This document shows, one piece after another, positions 7,813-15,435 of a DNA stretch of 55,953 nucleotides. The translations under genes were made by a program, and so were the position numbers. The notes under the pieces are model-generated. The model ran no database searches. It saw only the letters and a program-made list of their open reading frames with translations, and was not told where the DNA came from. Each line of letters begins with the position of its first letter. The first letter of the stretch is position 1. The stretch comes from a virus: positions 1-55,953 of the IMG/VR virus record IMGVR_UViG_3300032307_000533; one strand, written 5' to 3'.

Positions 7813-8196
7813 GGGGATGACTGGAATTGATTGATAGATACGTTCTTTAATTTGATGCATGCAGTGTTAGTATCGGAAACACTTTAATAACCTATACACA
7901 GTTTTAAATGGCGAAAGCTATATTGATGCTGACGGCAACATCGTGTTGGACGGTCAGTCTGTTGAGTTTGCAGATCTAGAATTGGCCTAAGCGAAAGCTT
8001 GGCTGACAACAGTCACCCAAAACTGCAAAACGATGTGTCGCTATCGTATAAGCGAGCAGAAGATTAGTTCTCAGTAAACCGAACTGCTAAAATAAGGGAA
8101 TTGTGAAGTTTGCCAGGTTAGAAAACTTGGATAAGCATGTGAACGAGGGTTAATTAATGACTAGACAAGACAGGGGTTCGAATCCCCTCATCTCCA
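7813..8196 (+). ncRNA. ssrA: tmRNA with unusually long tag
   Basis: The tRNA-like domain is clear. GGGGATG at 7813-7819, followed by ACTGG, pairs with CATCTCC at 8189-8195, and the T arm ACAGGGGTTCGAATCCCCT lies just before the 3' end. CCA is not encoded. The tag frame reads from a GGC resume codon at 7910 to TAA at 7988-7990. That is 26 residues starting GESY and ending ADLELA, with the stop inside a CCTAAGC-GAAA-GCTTGG hairpin as in known tmRNAs. Bacteroidota tags normally start GE and end ALAA after about nine residues, so this one is extended and its end is altered. tmRNA rescues stalled ribosomes with SmpB, and a SmpB gene lies at 33204. Confidence 0.92.
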
Positions 8197-8201
8197 CAAA
8201 T

Positions 8202-8233
8202 GGCGGTATCAAACGGTATCGCCTTAATTTTTT
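8202..8233 (+). terminator. Terminator after tmRNA
   Basis: GGCGGTATC and GGTATCGCC form a 9-bp stem with wobble pairs around AAAC, followed by a T-rich run. Confidence 0.75.
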
Positions 8234-8238
8234 AGTCT

Positions 8239-8646
8239 ATGGTAAAAGGTGTAATTGCGGGTAATTTTGATGTAATCCATCCAGGGTATATTAAGATGTT
8301 TGAGGAGTGTAAAGGAAACTGTGACACTTTCATGGTTTTTCTACATGACGACCCTTCATTGGAACGTCCAGAGAAATTAAAACCAATATTATCGGTGGAA
8401 GATCGATATGGTATGTTGTCAGCTATACGCTACATCGATACTATTAAGGTGTATCGCACAGAAAGTGACCTACATGAGCTACTGGTTAACGAGAACCCAG
8501 ATGTGAGATTTTTGGGGGATGATTATAAAGATAAATCATTTACTGGCGATGATCTGGATATTCGAATACACTATTTAGATAGATCACATGGTTGGTCAAC
8601 AACAAAGTACAAGAAAATGATTAGTGAATCACTTAAAATTGATTAA
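8239..8646 (+). CDS. Glycerol-3-phosphate cytidylyltransferase-like nucleotidyltransferase
   Basis: The 135-residue protein has the signature GNFDVIHPGYI at residues 8-18 (HxGH class, here HPGY), an RYGMLSAIRYID helix, and GWSTTKYKKMI in the place of the STT nucleotide-binding motif. Size and order match TagD-type enzymes, which make CDP-glycerol or similar activated alcohols from CTP. It shares one base with the downstream thioesterase (TAATG). Together with the nucleotidyltransferase at 30700 it suggests surface-polymer precursor synthesis. Confidence 0.82.
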   Translation: MVKGVIAGNFDVIHPGYIKMFEECKGNCDTFMVFLHDDPSLERPEKLKPILSVEDRYGMLSAIRYIDTIKVYRTESDLHELLVNENPDVRFLGDDYKDKSFTGDDLDIRIHYLDRSHGWSTTKYKKMISESLKID

Positions 8647-9110
8647 TGGAGCAGATGGAATTAATAACAACCTATATTTGTAAGAAGGGTGATATCGGTG
8701 TACACGACAATATGTTTGGTGGTACACTAGTGAGTTTAATTGATGATGCGTCAGCGGCATACGCGGCCCAGATTTGCGATACACCAATGGTTGTCACAAT
8801 TAAGATTGATGAATTGATCTTTAAGAAAGCTGTAAAGGTTAACGCACTACTCAAAATCTATGGAAAGGTTATTGAGTTTGGTAACACATCAGTATCTTTA
8901 TATATTGAGGTTAGAAAACATAATGTGCGTACAGGTGACCAAGAAATCGTTACCCATACCAACATTAAATTCGTTAGGATTGACGAGGATGGCACACCAA
9001 TACCAATTAGCCCACATGTTAAAGAGAGATATAAAGAGCGTCTAACTAAATATGGTAGAGGTCTTGTGTCGAAAAAAACAATTGAAAAAGATAAAGAAAA
9101 ACTTGCTTAA
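8646..9110 (+). CDS. Hotdog-fold acyl-CoA thioesterase
   Basis: The 154-residue product has DNMFGGTLVSLIDDASAAYA near residues 21-40, the central-helix signature of YciA/Acot-type hotdog thioesterases. A beta-strand pattern with YIEVRKHNVRTGDQEIV follows. Such enzymes hydrolyse acyl-CoA thioesters, and the substrate here is not predictable. Start ATG at 8646 overlaps the preceding stop; the ATG at 8655 is an alternative. A phage use in lipid or acyl supply is possible but only inferred. Confidence 0.8.
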   Translation: MEQMELITTYICKKGDIGVHDNMFGGTLVSLIDDASAAYAAQICDTPMVVTIKIDELIFKKAVKVNALLKIYGKVIEFGNTSVSLYIEVRKHNVRTGDQEIVTHTNIKFVRIDEDGTPIPISPHVKERYKERLTKYGRGLVSKKTIEKDKEKLA

Positions 9111-9133
9111 TTAAATTTTTTTGTCTATATTTA
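9102..9133 (+). promoter_or_regulatory. Promoter for the second tRNA cluster
   Basis: CTTG at 9102-9105 and TATATTTA at 9126-9133 have the common spacing, 11 bases before tRNA-Ser(TGA). Confidence 0.6.
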
Positions 9134-9144
9134 TAATATAATAC

Positions 9145-9232
9145 GGAGAGTTGGCAGAGCGGTCGAATGCGGCAGTCTTGAAAACTGTTTTAGTGAAAGC
9201 TAACGGGGGTTCGAATCCCTCACTCTCCGCCA
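9145..9232 (+). tRNA. tRNA-Ser (anticodon TGA)
   Basis: Acceptor GGAGAGT pairs with ACTCTCC. Anticodon loop CTTGAAA gives TGA, and there is a class II variable arm with TAGTGAAAGCTA. The discriminator is G, and CCA is encoded at 9230-9232. Confidence 0.92.
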
Positions 9233-9240
9233 CATTATAA

Positions 9241-9323
9241 CTAGGGTCGAGCCAGATTTTGCCACGGTTATAAAATAGGTGAGGAAGGATCAGAGCTGGC
9301 CGTGACTACTCTTCACCGAATTT
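9241..9323 (+). ncRNA. Structured spacer RNA between tRNAs
   Basis: An 83-base non-coding stretch lies between two tRNAs. It has complementary pairs GCCAG (9251-9255)/CTGGC (9296-9300), CACGG (9263-9267)/CCGTG (9300-9304) and GGTGA (9278-9282)/TCACC (9313-9317). The pairs cross, so they imply a pseudoknot or alternative folds. No tRNA or known family is apparent. Confidence 0.35.
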
Positions 9324-9397
9324 GGTCCTATAGCTCATTCGGTTAGAGCAACTGACTCATAATCAGTAGGTGCTTGGTTCGATCCCAAGTGGGACCA
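9324..9397 (+). tRNA. tRNA with anticodon CAT (Met, or Ile if modified)
   Basis: Acceptor GGTCCTA pairs with TGGGACC, and the anticodon stem CTGA/TCAG presents CTCATAA. The discriminator is A and no CCA is encoded. A CAT anticodon can be elongator Met or lysidine-modified Ile2, and the sequence alone does not settle which. Confidence 0.9.
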
Positions 9398-9401
9398 CAT
9401 C

Positions 9402-9490
9402 GGAAGGTTGGCAGAGAGGCCGAATGCGGCAGTTTGCTAAACTGTTGATCTCTGAAAAGGGATCCACTGGTTCGAATCCAGTACCTTCCA
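9402..9490 (+). tRNA. tRNA-Ser (anticodon GCT)
   Basis: Acceptor GGAAGGT pairs with ACCTTCC, anticodon stem CAGTT/AACTG presents GCT, and a long variable arm marks a serine tRNA. The discriminator is A and CCA is not encoded, so it needs CCA addition. Confidence 0.92.
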
Positions 9491-9493
9491 CAA

Positions 9494-9506
9494 AAGGGGT
9501 TCTTTG
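9494..9506 (+). repeat. Left arm of 13-bp inverted repeat
   Basis: AAGGGGTTCTTTG is the exact reverse complement of 9953-9965. The pair brackets the gene at 9535-9942. Confidence 0.7.
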
Positions 9507-9534
9507 ACATAATACATTAAAAAATTTTTAAACT

Positions 9535-9942
9535 ATGGAAACAATTTATTTCAGTTTAGGAATTGTTACGGCTTTGGTTGCGGTTTTACTCGTGATTGGG
9601 GTTGTGATGGTTGCTAGATTAACGAAAAAACAGTCAAACCAAGAAGATACAATAACTCATATCGAAAGATATAACCAAGAAGGTAGAAATGACCTTGTAC
9701 GTGATTTGGACGATATTCGAAGAGAGATTCATAAACAATTTGATGAAGTACATCGAATGATAGCCCAATTAAACGATGAAATTAGACGTGAGCTAGAAAA
9801 TGTTGATAGAGAAGCGCATCGACATATTGATGAATTAAACAAATATGTTGATTCACGTTTCGACAAAACGTTGGACAATGTCAGTAAGTTAATTGCTGAC
9901 CACAATAAACAAAACGAGAAAAACGGTCTTTTAACGGACTAA
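9535..9942 (+). CDS. Membrane-anchored coiled-coil protein
   Basis: The 135-residue protein has one strong N-terminal transmembrane segment (about residues 5-28). A highly charged helix full of heptad-like DDIRREIHKQFDEVHRMIAQL follows, predicted as a long coiled coil. The family is not recognised. It could be a spanin-like or envelope-associated protein. It stands alone between tRNA-Ser and the next gene and is bracketed by inverted repeats. Confidence 0.7.
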   Translation: METIYFSLGIVTALVAVLLVIGVVMVARLTKKQSNQEDTITHIERYNQEGRNDLVRDLDDIRREIHKQFDEVHRMIAQLNDEIRRELENVDREAHRHIDELNKYVDSRFDKTLDNVSKLIADHNKQNEKNGLLTD

Positions 9943-9952
9943 AATAAAATAA

Positions 9953-9965
9953 CAAAGAACCCCTT
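9953..9965 (+). repeat. Right arm of 13-bp inverted repeat
   Basis: CAAAGAACCCCTT mirrors 9494-9506. A second short pair, AATACATTAA at 9511-9520 and TTAATGTATT at 9975-9984, lies nearby but in non-nested order. Confidence 0.7.
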
Positions 9966-10002
9966 ATTTTTACTTTAATGTATTAATCAAACTATTTATA
10001 GT

Positions 10003-10332
10003 ATGAGTATGAACACAACACAGCGTAGGGTGCATATTGAACTTAATAGACAGTTCTTGAGTTGGTGCAGTAAAAATAACCTGTCCCTTAAGGAAAATGC
10101 TGAGGTATTTTTCGTTAACGAAAGATTATTGATGAAGCCCGAATACATCATAAATGATAAGATTTTTGTTGATATCTTAAAAACTGGTGAGTTTAAAGAA
10201 GAAAATTTAGAATTTTATCAGATCTTCGCGGAAAGTTTTGGTACGTTGATCTTAATCAGAGAAGAACATATTTGGTCATTGGATGATATAAGTAAACAAG
10301 ATCTTGAGGAAAGGTATAACTTTTCTTTTTAA
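10003..10332 (+). CDS. Unknown protein, 109 residues
   Basis: No family is recognised. The protein is soluble and mixed alpha/beta, rich in Glu, Asn and Phe, and begins MSMNTTQRRVHIELNRQF. The TATTTATA at 9993-10000 ends two bases before the start codon. It is followed within six bases by another unknown gene. Confidence 0.6.
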   Translation: MSMNTTQRRVHIELNRQFLSWCSKNNLSLKENAEVFFVNERLLMKPEYIINDKIFVDILKTGEFKEENLEFYQIFAESFGTLILIREEHIWSLDDISKQDLEERYNFSF

Positions 10333-10338
10333 AACAAA

Positions 10339-10740
10339 ATGGGTCAAATATACGCCACCTTCATAAAGGTGGACGACAAAGTGATAAAATATTTGGGTAT
10401 ACAAAAGACTGAGCACGCAACAATGCTTATGAGTTTTTATAATTTACACATACTCATCGCCTTAACAAAAACACAAAACCATTTAATGTCTTCATTCGAT
10501 AACTCGTTTTTTAATGAGTTATCCCCGTTTAAAAACAAATTATCTTTTGTTTTCCAATACAATACTGAAGAACTCGCCCCTATCTATGTTTTATATAGCT
10601 GTGATAGTAACAAAACAGGTATCGCCACTAAGAAAAAGATAATGAAGTTATTTGCTGGGGCTGGTGTTAACATTAAAGAAGTTATTAAAAAAGGTAAAAA
10701 GGAAAAAGAAACCCCAACAAAATTTATTTTTGATTATTAA
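10339..10740 (+). CDS. Unknown protein, 133 residues
   Basis: No family is recognised. Alternating hydrophobic strands (SFYNLHILIALT, KLSFVFQYN, IYVLYSCD) suggest a compact alpha/beta fold with a lysine-rich C-terminus. It is probably co-transcribed with the gene at 10003. Confidence 0.6.
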   Translation: MGQIYATFIKVDDKVIKYLGIQKTEHATMLMSFYNLHILIALTKTQNHLMSSFDNSFFNELSPFKNKLSFVFQYNTEELAPIYVLYSCDSNKTGIATKKKIMKLFAGAGVNIKEVIKKGKKEKETPTKFIFDY

Positions 10741-10760
10741 ATATTTTTTTATTATCTTTG
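10729..10760 (+). promoter_or_regulatory. Bacteroidota-type promoter
   Basis: TTTG at 10729-10732 and TATCTTTG at 10753-10760 are a full consensus match. The -33 part lies inside the end of the previous gene. Confidence 0.8.
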
Positions 10761-10767
10761 TACCGCA

Positions 10768-11307
10768 GTGGTGAATAAAGATGAAATATTTGAGAGTGTT
10801 ATGGATGAATTTGTTTTATTCAACCAAAAATATCTCTATAAACGTAGCATAGAATATCTTAGCGCCACGGAAAACTCTAAAACAACAATCAGGCAAATCA
10901 GACTAATTTTAAATTTAAGTCAAATCGGTATGTTGTATAATCTACAACCAACGATGTTTGCAAAGGGTAGGTTTGATGACGATTTATTAAAATTTTTATC
11001 CAGATATAGGAATAGGATATCCTTCACACTTTTAGATAAATCGGTTCATAAAACATTTAATAAAAAAAGTGGACCATATCATCTAATTCGTATAACAATA
11101 ACAAATGTCCCAGAAGAGGATCGTAACTTGATTGGTGATTTTTTGGCTAATAATCTAGGTAAATACACCTATTTTTCCAGGCAAACCGTTTCATACCCAG
11201 TCGACATCGATGATGAGAGAATCATCGATTTAAAACAACTGAGTGATCAGGATTTTATAGAAAATAGACGTAAGTATAAAGATTTAACCCTAATTTTTGA
11301 TAATTAA
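10768..11307 (+). CDS. Unknown protein, up to 179 residues
   Basis: No family is recognised. The protein is Lys/Arg-rich with several alpha-helical stretches. The GTG at 10768 lies only seven bases after the promoter -7 box, so the mRNA would be nearly leaderless. The in-frame ATG at 10801 (MDEFVLFNQ) is a good alternative start. It belongs to a row of small single genes each with its own promoter. Confidence 0.55.
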   Translation: MVNKDEIFESVMDEFVLFNQKYLYKRSIEYLSATENSKTTIRQIRLILNLSQIGMLYNLQPTMFAKGRFDDDLLKFLSRYRNRISFTLLDKSVHKTFNKKSGPYHLIRITITNVPEEDRNLIGDFLANNLGKYTYFSRQTVSYPVDIDDERIIDLKQLSDQDFIENRRKYKDLTLIFDN

Positions 11308-11327
11308 AAATTAATTTATTACTTTTG
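11296..11327 (+). promoter_or_regulatory. Bacteroidota-type promoter with ATG four bases away
   Basis: TTTG at 11296-11299 and TACTTTTG at 11320-11327 are followed by TATT and then the ATG at 11332, which implies a very short or absent leader. Confidence 0.8.
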
Positions 11328-11331
11328 TATT

Positions 11332-11736
11332 ATGAATATATATTTTAACACGCTATCGGCTGGTGATAAACTTAAAGCCGTATATCTTTTAAGTGATATT
11401 GGTAGTTTTTACGCTGAACCAGTTAATGACGGGGTGATTGGTGAGGGTTTATTGTATAATGATTATATGTTCCATTTCGAGGGGAACCCAGAAAGAACTG
11501 TTATCATTTTAAAGGATTCGGAGAAATACATCACAGACGCAATCAAGGGTTGGTTAGGAAACCATAAAGACCCGTCTTTCGTTACAAACAATAATAATAG
11601 TTTTAGTGCTTTGGTTGGTATTTCTGGGATAAATCTAGAAGATTACCATACGGTTGTTGTCGGTAAAGACGAACAGGATTTACCTGTAATACAAAAAACG
11701 AAAAAACTAATGGAAGTATATAAAAAAGAGGTGTAA
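11332..11736 (+). CDS. Unknown protein, 134 residues
   Basis: No family is recognised. It is a mixed alpha/beta acidic protein beginning MNIYFNTLSAGDKLKAVYLLSDIG and ending in a Lys-rich helix. The start is fixed by the promoter just upstream. Thioredoxin follows 39 bases later. Confidence 0.6.
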   Translation: MNIYFNTLSAGDKLKAVYLLSDIGSFYAEPVNDGVIGEGLLYNDYMFHFEGNPERTVIILKDSEKYITDAIKGWLGNHKDPSFVTNNNNSFSALVGISGINLEDYHTVVVGKDEQDLPVIQKTKKLMEVYKKEV

Positions 11737-11775
11737 ATTATTTACTCTTTACAATATTTTGATATAATTATAGAT

Positions 11776-12087
11776 ATGATACAGATAGAAAACAAAGAAC
11801 ATTTAGAGCAAATTCTTAGTGAGAATAGTGCGGTGGTATTGGACTTTTACGCAGAATGGTGTGGTCCATGTAAACAATTATTACCTATTGTTGAAAAGGT
11901 GAGTCAAGAACAAACAGACGTTGTTTATTGTAAGATTAACGTTGATTCTAATGGCCCTTTGGCAGCGGAGTACGGTGTCAGATCAATACCCGCTTTGAAA
12001 TACATTAAGAATAAGGAAGTTATTAAAACCACATTGGGTTCACGTCCGATGATGGAGATCGTTGAAAACTCAAAGGAACTTCTATAA
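11776..12087 (+). CDS. Thioredoxin
   Basis: The 103-residue protein is a complete thioredoxin fold. FYAEWCGPCKQLLP holds the redox CGPC at about residues 29-32, NVDSNGPLAAEYGVRSIPALKYI holds the cis-proline region, and the length is normal. It would donate electrons to ribonucleotide reductase or other disulphide-exchange partners. It sits six bases before the ClpP-like gene. Confidence 0.93.
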   Translation: MIQIENKEHLEQILSENSAVVLDFYAEWCGPCKQLLPIVEKVSQEQTDVVYCKINVDSNGPLAAEYGVRSIPALKYIKNKEVIKTTLGSRPMMEIVENSKELL

Positions 12088-12093
12088 TAATTT

Positions 12094-12672
12094 ATGCGAT
12101 CAATAGGAAAACGATACGGCGGTAATAATGAATATAACGAGACAAATTCGAGAAATTTGGTCCTCAGTTCAAGTATTACCGATACAGCCGTTCGTGAGAT
12201 AATTGAATCGATATTAGATATTAACTCGGCTGATGATGAACTCTCGGCCGAGTTGACCGATTATAAAAGAGAACCAATTAAATTGGTTATTAACAGTTTT
12301 GGTGGCTCTGTATATGATGGATTCGCGTTAATCGCGGCGATCGAGCAATCTAAAACACCTATACATGGTTACGCCTATGGTTCAGCCATGTCAATGGCAT
12401 TCGCTATTTACATCTCAACACACGTTAGATTTGCACACAAGACAACGACATTTATGTATCATGAAATATCAGATTATTTCTATGATAACATAACTGGTGC
12501 CAAGCAAAACATTAAAGAGTGTGAGCGAATACAAAAAGTTTATGACAATTATGTGACATCCAGAACTTTGTTACCCACTGAAAAAATGAGGGTAATGAAA
12601 GATAAGAAAGAAGATTGGTATATCTCAGCACAAGAAGCCCTTAAATATAAGGTTATTCACAAAATACTTTAG
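12094..12672 (+). CDS. ClpP-like serine protease (first copy)
   Basis: The 192-residue protein has the ClpP/crotonase core: INSFGGSVYDG near residues 67-76, catalytic Ser100 in GSAMSMA, His123 in MYHEIS and a candidate Asp174 in KEDWYIS. The triad therefore appears intact. ClpP forms the proteolytic chamber used by ClpX or ClpA unfoldases, which degrade tmRNA-tagged proteins. In phages, ClpP relatives also act as head-maturation proteases. No capsid genes are nearby, so the role is open. A second copy lies at 48415. Confidence 0.88.
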   Translation: MRSIGKRYGGNNEYNETNSRNLVLSSSITDTAVREIIESILDINSADDELSAELTDYKREPIKLVINSFGGSVYDGFALIAAIEQSKTPIHGYAYGSAMSMAFAIYISTHVRFAHKTTTFMYHEISDYFYDNITGAKQNIKECERIQKVYDNYVTSRTLLPTEKMRVMKDKKEDWYISAQEALKYKVIHKIL

Positions 12673-13997
12673 CAATAAAAAATGTTATCCACTATACCGT
12701 TACCAGGGTCAACGGTGAACGAGAAGTTATTGTCCATTGAGTAATACCACATACCTGGCACCGCATTAAATGGAGTTGAGCCAGTTGAATCTTCGTATAA
12801 TTTATCACCCATACCTGTAAATGACTCAGCAAAGACACTTCCTCGTCTACCACCAGGGCCAATTTGACAAGCTTCATTAGGTTCAGCGAAAGGTCCAGTG
12901 ATTCCGTATTCGTTGTAAGTTACACCACCACCATATGTCGCATAACCACTCCAGTTACCAGCACCATCCCAATAAGCGTATGAGTTCTCAGCCGAAGTAC
13001 CGTACCAACCAGCTGGTGCGTAACTAGCGGCTCCAGTTTCCTCTACACCTAACGCTGACTCAGCCTCAGTACCACCAGGTGCCCAAAGAGGTGTTATAAA
13101 GAAGGTGGCTGGGGTACCAGGGTCGTAAGTGCACCAAACCTCAGTTTCAAAAACCGCGTTAGCTGGGAATGCAATACCTGGGTCAGAACCTTGATAATAT
13201 TTTACTGGACCAAGCCCAGTGCTATTAATTCTAATTCTTGGGTTATAACCTATTTGATCTAAACTACAAAACGTTGCGTGTCTCCACTCACTAGTTAATT
13301 TACTTGTAGCTGGTAACACATTTGGGTATGTCCCAGTATTATAAGGTGCTGCATCTAACAAATGATTAAACCCTAACCCACTACCGTTAGCTGCGATAGA
13401 ATAAAAACACCACGTACCAGTATAACCAGCTAATGTTAAAAAACCGTGGAAATGAAAGGTTTTATTGGTGTTACCAGCCAGTGTAAAGATACTCGGGTTA
13501 TGACCAGCAACTGTTGTTATATTCGCACCTAAATTACCTAAATACAAAGATGCGCTGGTGCTAAATGATGCCGATGGCGCGGTAAATGTTGTGCTTGAAG
13601 ATCCAGTACCAGTATATTGGTTACCATATTTTCTACCGAATGCGTCTATTGTAGTCACAAAGTAATCAACGTATGTCCAACTACTATTAGCGCTTTTTCT
13701 TTTACACCACGGACCACGAAAAACATTTAATGTATAATCATAGATTTGAAACGCCACATATGTATCATTTGTTGCGTTAGGGTTACCACCAACAAGTGGT
13801 TGGAAAACGGATAATATTCTTAATTTTGGTGGTCTATTAAGGCCTTTATAAAAGGTTGGCCCTGTGTATTCATAACCAACTGTGAAAGTTACGTTAGATT
13901 GTGTTGCACCGTACCTGTCACTAGCGGCGTATACAACTTTTGCTGTAAAACTACTTAAAGAGTTAATATTATTGATTTTTCTACCTAGATTTGCCAT
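12669..13997 (-). CDS. Large beta-rich probable virion protein
   Basis: The 442-residue protein is rich in Gly, Thr, Ser, Tyr and Asn and poor in charged residues, with many short strands such as VAFQIYDYTLNVF and SASLYLGNLG. No domain is recognised. This composition is typical of fibre or capsid decoration proteins. It lies 14 bases after the minus-strand gene at 14012-14587, whose start has the same style (MASTR.., MANLGR..), so the two are probably one late operon. It converges with the ClpP-like gene, and the stop codons overlap. Confidence 0.68.
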   Translation of the reverse strand: MANLGRKINNINSLSSFTAKVVYAASDRYGATQSNVTFTVGYEYTGPTFYKGLNRPPKLRILSVFQPLVGGNPNATNDTYVAFQIYDYTLNVFRGPWCKRKSANSSWTYVDYFVTTIDAFGRKYGNQYTGTGSSSTTFTAPSASFSTSASLYLGNLGANITTVAGHNPSIFTLAGNTNKTFHFHGFLTLAGYTGTWCFYSIAANGSGLGFNHLLDAAPYNTGTYPNVLPATSKLTSEWRHATFCSLDQIGYNPRIRINSTGLGPVKYYQGSDPGIAFPANAVFETEVWCTYDPGTPATFFITPLWAPGGTEAESALGVEETGAASYAPAGWYGTSAENSYAYWDGAGNWSGYATYGGGVTYNEYGITGPFAEPNEACQIGPGGRRGSVFAESFTGMGDKLYEDSTGSTPFNAVPGMWYYSMDNNFSFTVDPGNGIVDNIFYC

Positions 13998-14011
13998 TAT
14001 TCATATATTTT

Positions 14012-14587
14012 TTATTGGAAACGAATTTCAACATCACCCCCAGTACCATATCCATTTGCGTAACCTAAACCACCATTATCGTAAACATATATACCATCAG
14101 AAAGTATCGTATCTATGTAACTACCATCAAAATAAACATCGAATGAGCCACCAGTCATACCAGAAACGCTCACCACAAATTGTAGAGTTTCCCAATGAGC
14201 ACCCTCTTCTTGAAAAGTTCCGTTAGGTAAAGAACCAGTCCCACTATCGAGTGTTATTGGGTTAGGCGCGGTACCGTTTGACCCGTTCATTGGATTAATC
14301 TCAACCCTTATATTGGCAACGTTATTAACATTTATTGCTGTGACAACATAATCAACCCAACCCAATAAATCGGTGAATAAACTTAATCTATGAGGTGAGC
14401 CAGTACCTGGGTTACCGTAACAATACGCGAAACCGTATGGCGGTGAACCAGGGTTAAAATCCTCTGTTGCGTATCTTTGTAACGATTGGTTTGAGGTATT
14501 CGAAGTCCAGCCCTGAACAATCGATTTATCCAGATCGCTCATTTTAATTATTGTCGCCGATGTAATAGGTGTTCTTGTCGATGCCAT
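14012..14587 (-). CDS. Beta-rich probable virion protein
   Basis: The 191-residue protein is rich in Gly, Asn, Ser and Thr. The C-terminal half (FDVYFDGSYIDTILSDGIYVYDNGG) looks like a jelly-roll or fibre tip. No family is recognised. On its coding strand TATTTATA (14606-14613) lies 18 bases before the start, like several other genes in the window. It is first in the minus-strand pair with 12669-13997. Confidence 0.65.
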   Translation of the reverse strand: MASTRTPITSATIIKMSDLDKSIVQGWTSNTSNQSLQRYATEDFNPGSPPYGFAYCYGNPGTGSPHRLSLFTDLLGWVDYVVTAINVNNVANIRVEINPMNGSNGTAPNPITLDSGTGSLPNGTFQEEGAHWETLQFVVSVSGMTGGSFDVYFDGSYIDTILSDGIYVYDNGGLGYANGYGTGGDVEIRFQ

Positions 14588-14631
14588 TTTATTAACTTAT
14601 TTTACTATAAATACAATTAAAATGTAAAATA

Positions 14632-14663
14632 TTTGGTGGTTAACAAAGTTTATATTATATTTG
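14632..14663 (+). promoter_or_regulatory. Bacteroidota-type promoter with ATG four bases away
   Basis: TTTG at 14632-14635 and TATATTTG at 14656-14663, then CAAC and the ATG at 14668. This supports a tiny gene that would otherwise be overlooked. Confidence 0.8.
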
Positions 14664-14667
14664 CAAC

Positions 14668-14793
14668 ATGAAAACATATAAAAAGCTTACAGAAGTCAAA
14701 ATTACAACAGTTAACCAAGCTAAAATGCTTGAAAACTATGCTAAGAGTATTAAAAAAGCTGCTAAAGTAAATAAGAAAAAGATTAAGTCTTAA
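14668..14793 (+). CDS. Very small basic protein, 41 residues
   Basis: The product starts MKTYKKLTEVKITTVNQAKM and ends with a Lys-rich tail, about a third lysine. It has a perfect promoter and a near-leaderless start. It overlaps the convergent nuclease gene by four bases. A small basic phage protein could bind nucleic acid or inhibit a host target. Function is unknown. Confidence 0.6.
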   Translation: MKTYKKLTEVKITTVNQAKMLENYAKSIKKAAKVNKKKIKS

Positions 14794-15389
14794 AGCTTAA
14801 TCATATAGTCTGGGTATTTTTTACCTTTAACTGGTGCAACATTCGGAAAATAGTATTTTTCTAAAACTTTTCCGTTAACCATTATGGTTTTTGTGAAACC
14901 ATCTGGTACTGTAGCACCCGTTGGTAATTTTATTGATTTAACTGAGAAGACTAGGTCAATACTAACTATAACAACGGCACCGCTTTTTGCTAACTCTCTT
15001 TCATGCAATTCAAGAAATCTCCAAACACCACGGTTTAGGTTTTCTTGTTGTAACGCACAGTTTAGATAACTAAACGTTTTAAATAACATTTGTTTATCGC
15101 AGTTAAAATCAGCGGCTGGTGCTAAATGACCCTTGTCGTATTGGTTATTAGCGTAATCGAAATCATCAGATGTTTTAATACTGTCATTGATATAAAAATC
15201 CATACCTTCTCTTGAAGCTGTACCGCTTGGGCATAAAACTTTATATGTTATCGATAATGGCTGTTCGTAAACTTCAGAGTATACACCACTAAAGATATCA
15301 TTTTTAAATTTAACTTGGGCTCTTTGCGCAGCAACCTGTTGCGCAAAAGATAATAACGTGATTATTATAATCAATAATTGTTTTTTCAT
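14790..15389 (-). CDS. Exported DNA/RNA non-specific endonuclease (EndoG/NucA type)
   Basis: The 199-residue protein has an N-terminal signal peptide (KKQLLIIIITLLSFAQQVAAQ, likely cut near residue 21). The nuclease core follows, with YDKGHLAPAADF (DRGH-like, catalytic His) and FSYLNCALQQENLNRGVWRFLE (metal-binding Asn and helix). This matches the beta-beta-alpha-metal endonucleases of the EndoG/Serratia family. Export would place it in the periplasm or medium, where it could degrade superinfecting phage DNA or extracellular DNA. The native DRGH arginine is Lys here, a conservative change. It has signs of bacterial origin and is read opposite to its neighbours. Confidence 0.88.
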   Translation of the reverse strand: MKKQLLIIIITLLSFAQQVAAQRAQVKFKNDIFSGVYSEVYEQPLSITYKVLCPSGTASREGMDFYINDSIKTSDDFDYANNQYDKGHLAPAADFNCDKQMLFKTFSYLNCALQQENLNRGVWRFLELHERELAKSGAVVIVSIDLVFSVKSIKLPTGATVPDGFTKTIMVNGKVLEKYYFPNVAPVKGKKYPDYMIKL

Positions 15390-15435
15390 AGTAATTTCTT
15401 ATATTTAAGATAAATATATTAAACATTAGGAAAGA

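Noticed and set aside
12692-15069. Plus-strand or alternate-frame proteins in the minus-strand virion and nuclease genes
   Set aside because: They lack start context and composition of real proteins, whereas the minus-strand frames are long and coherent.
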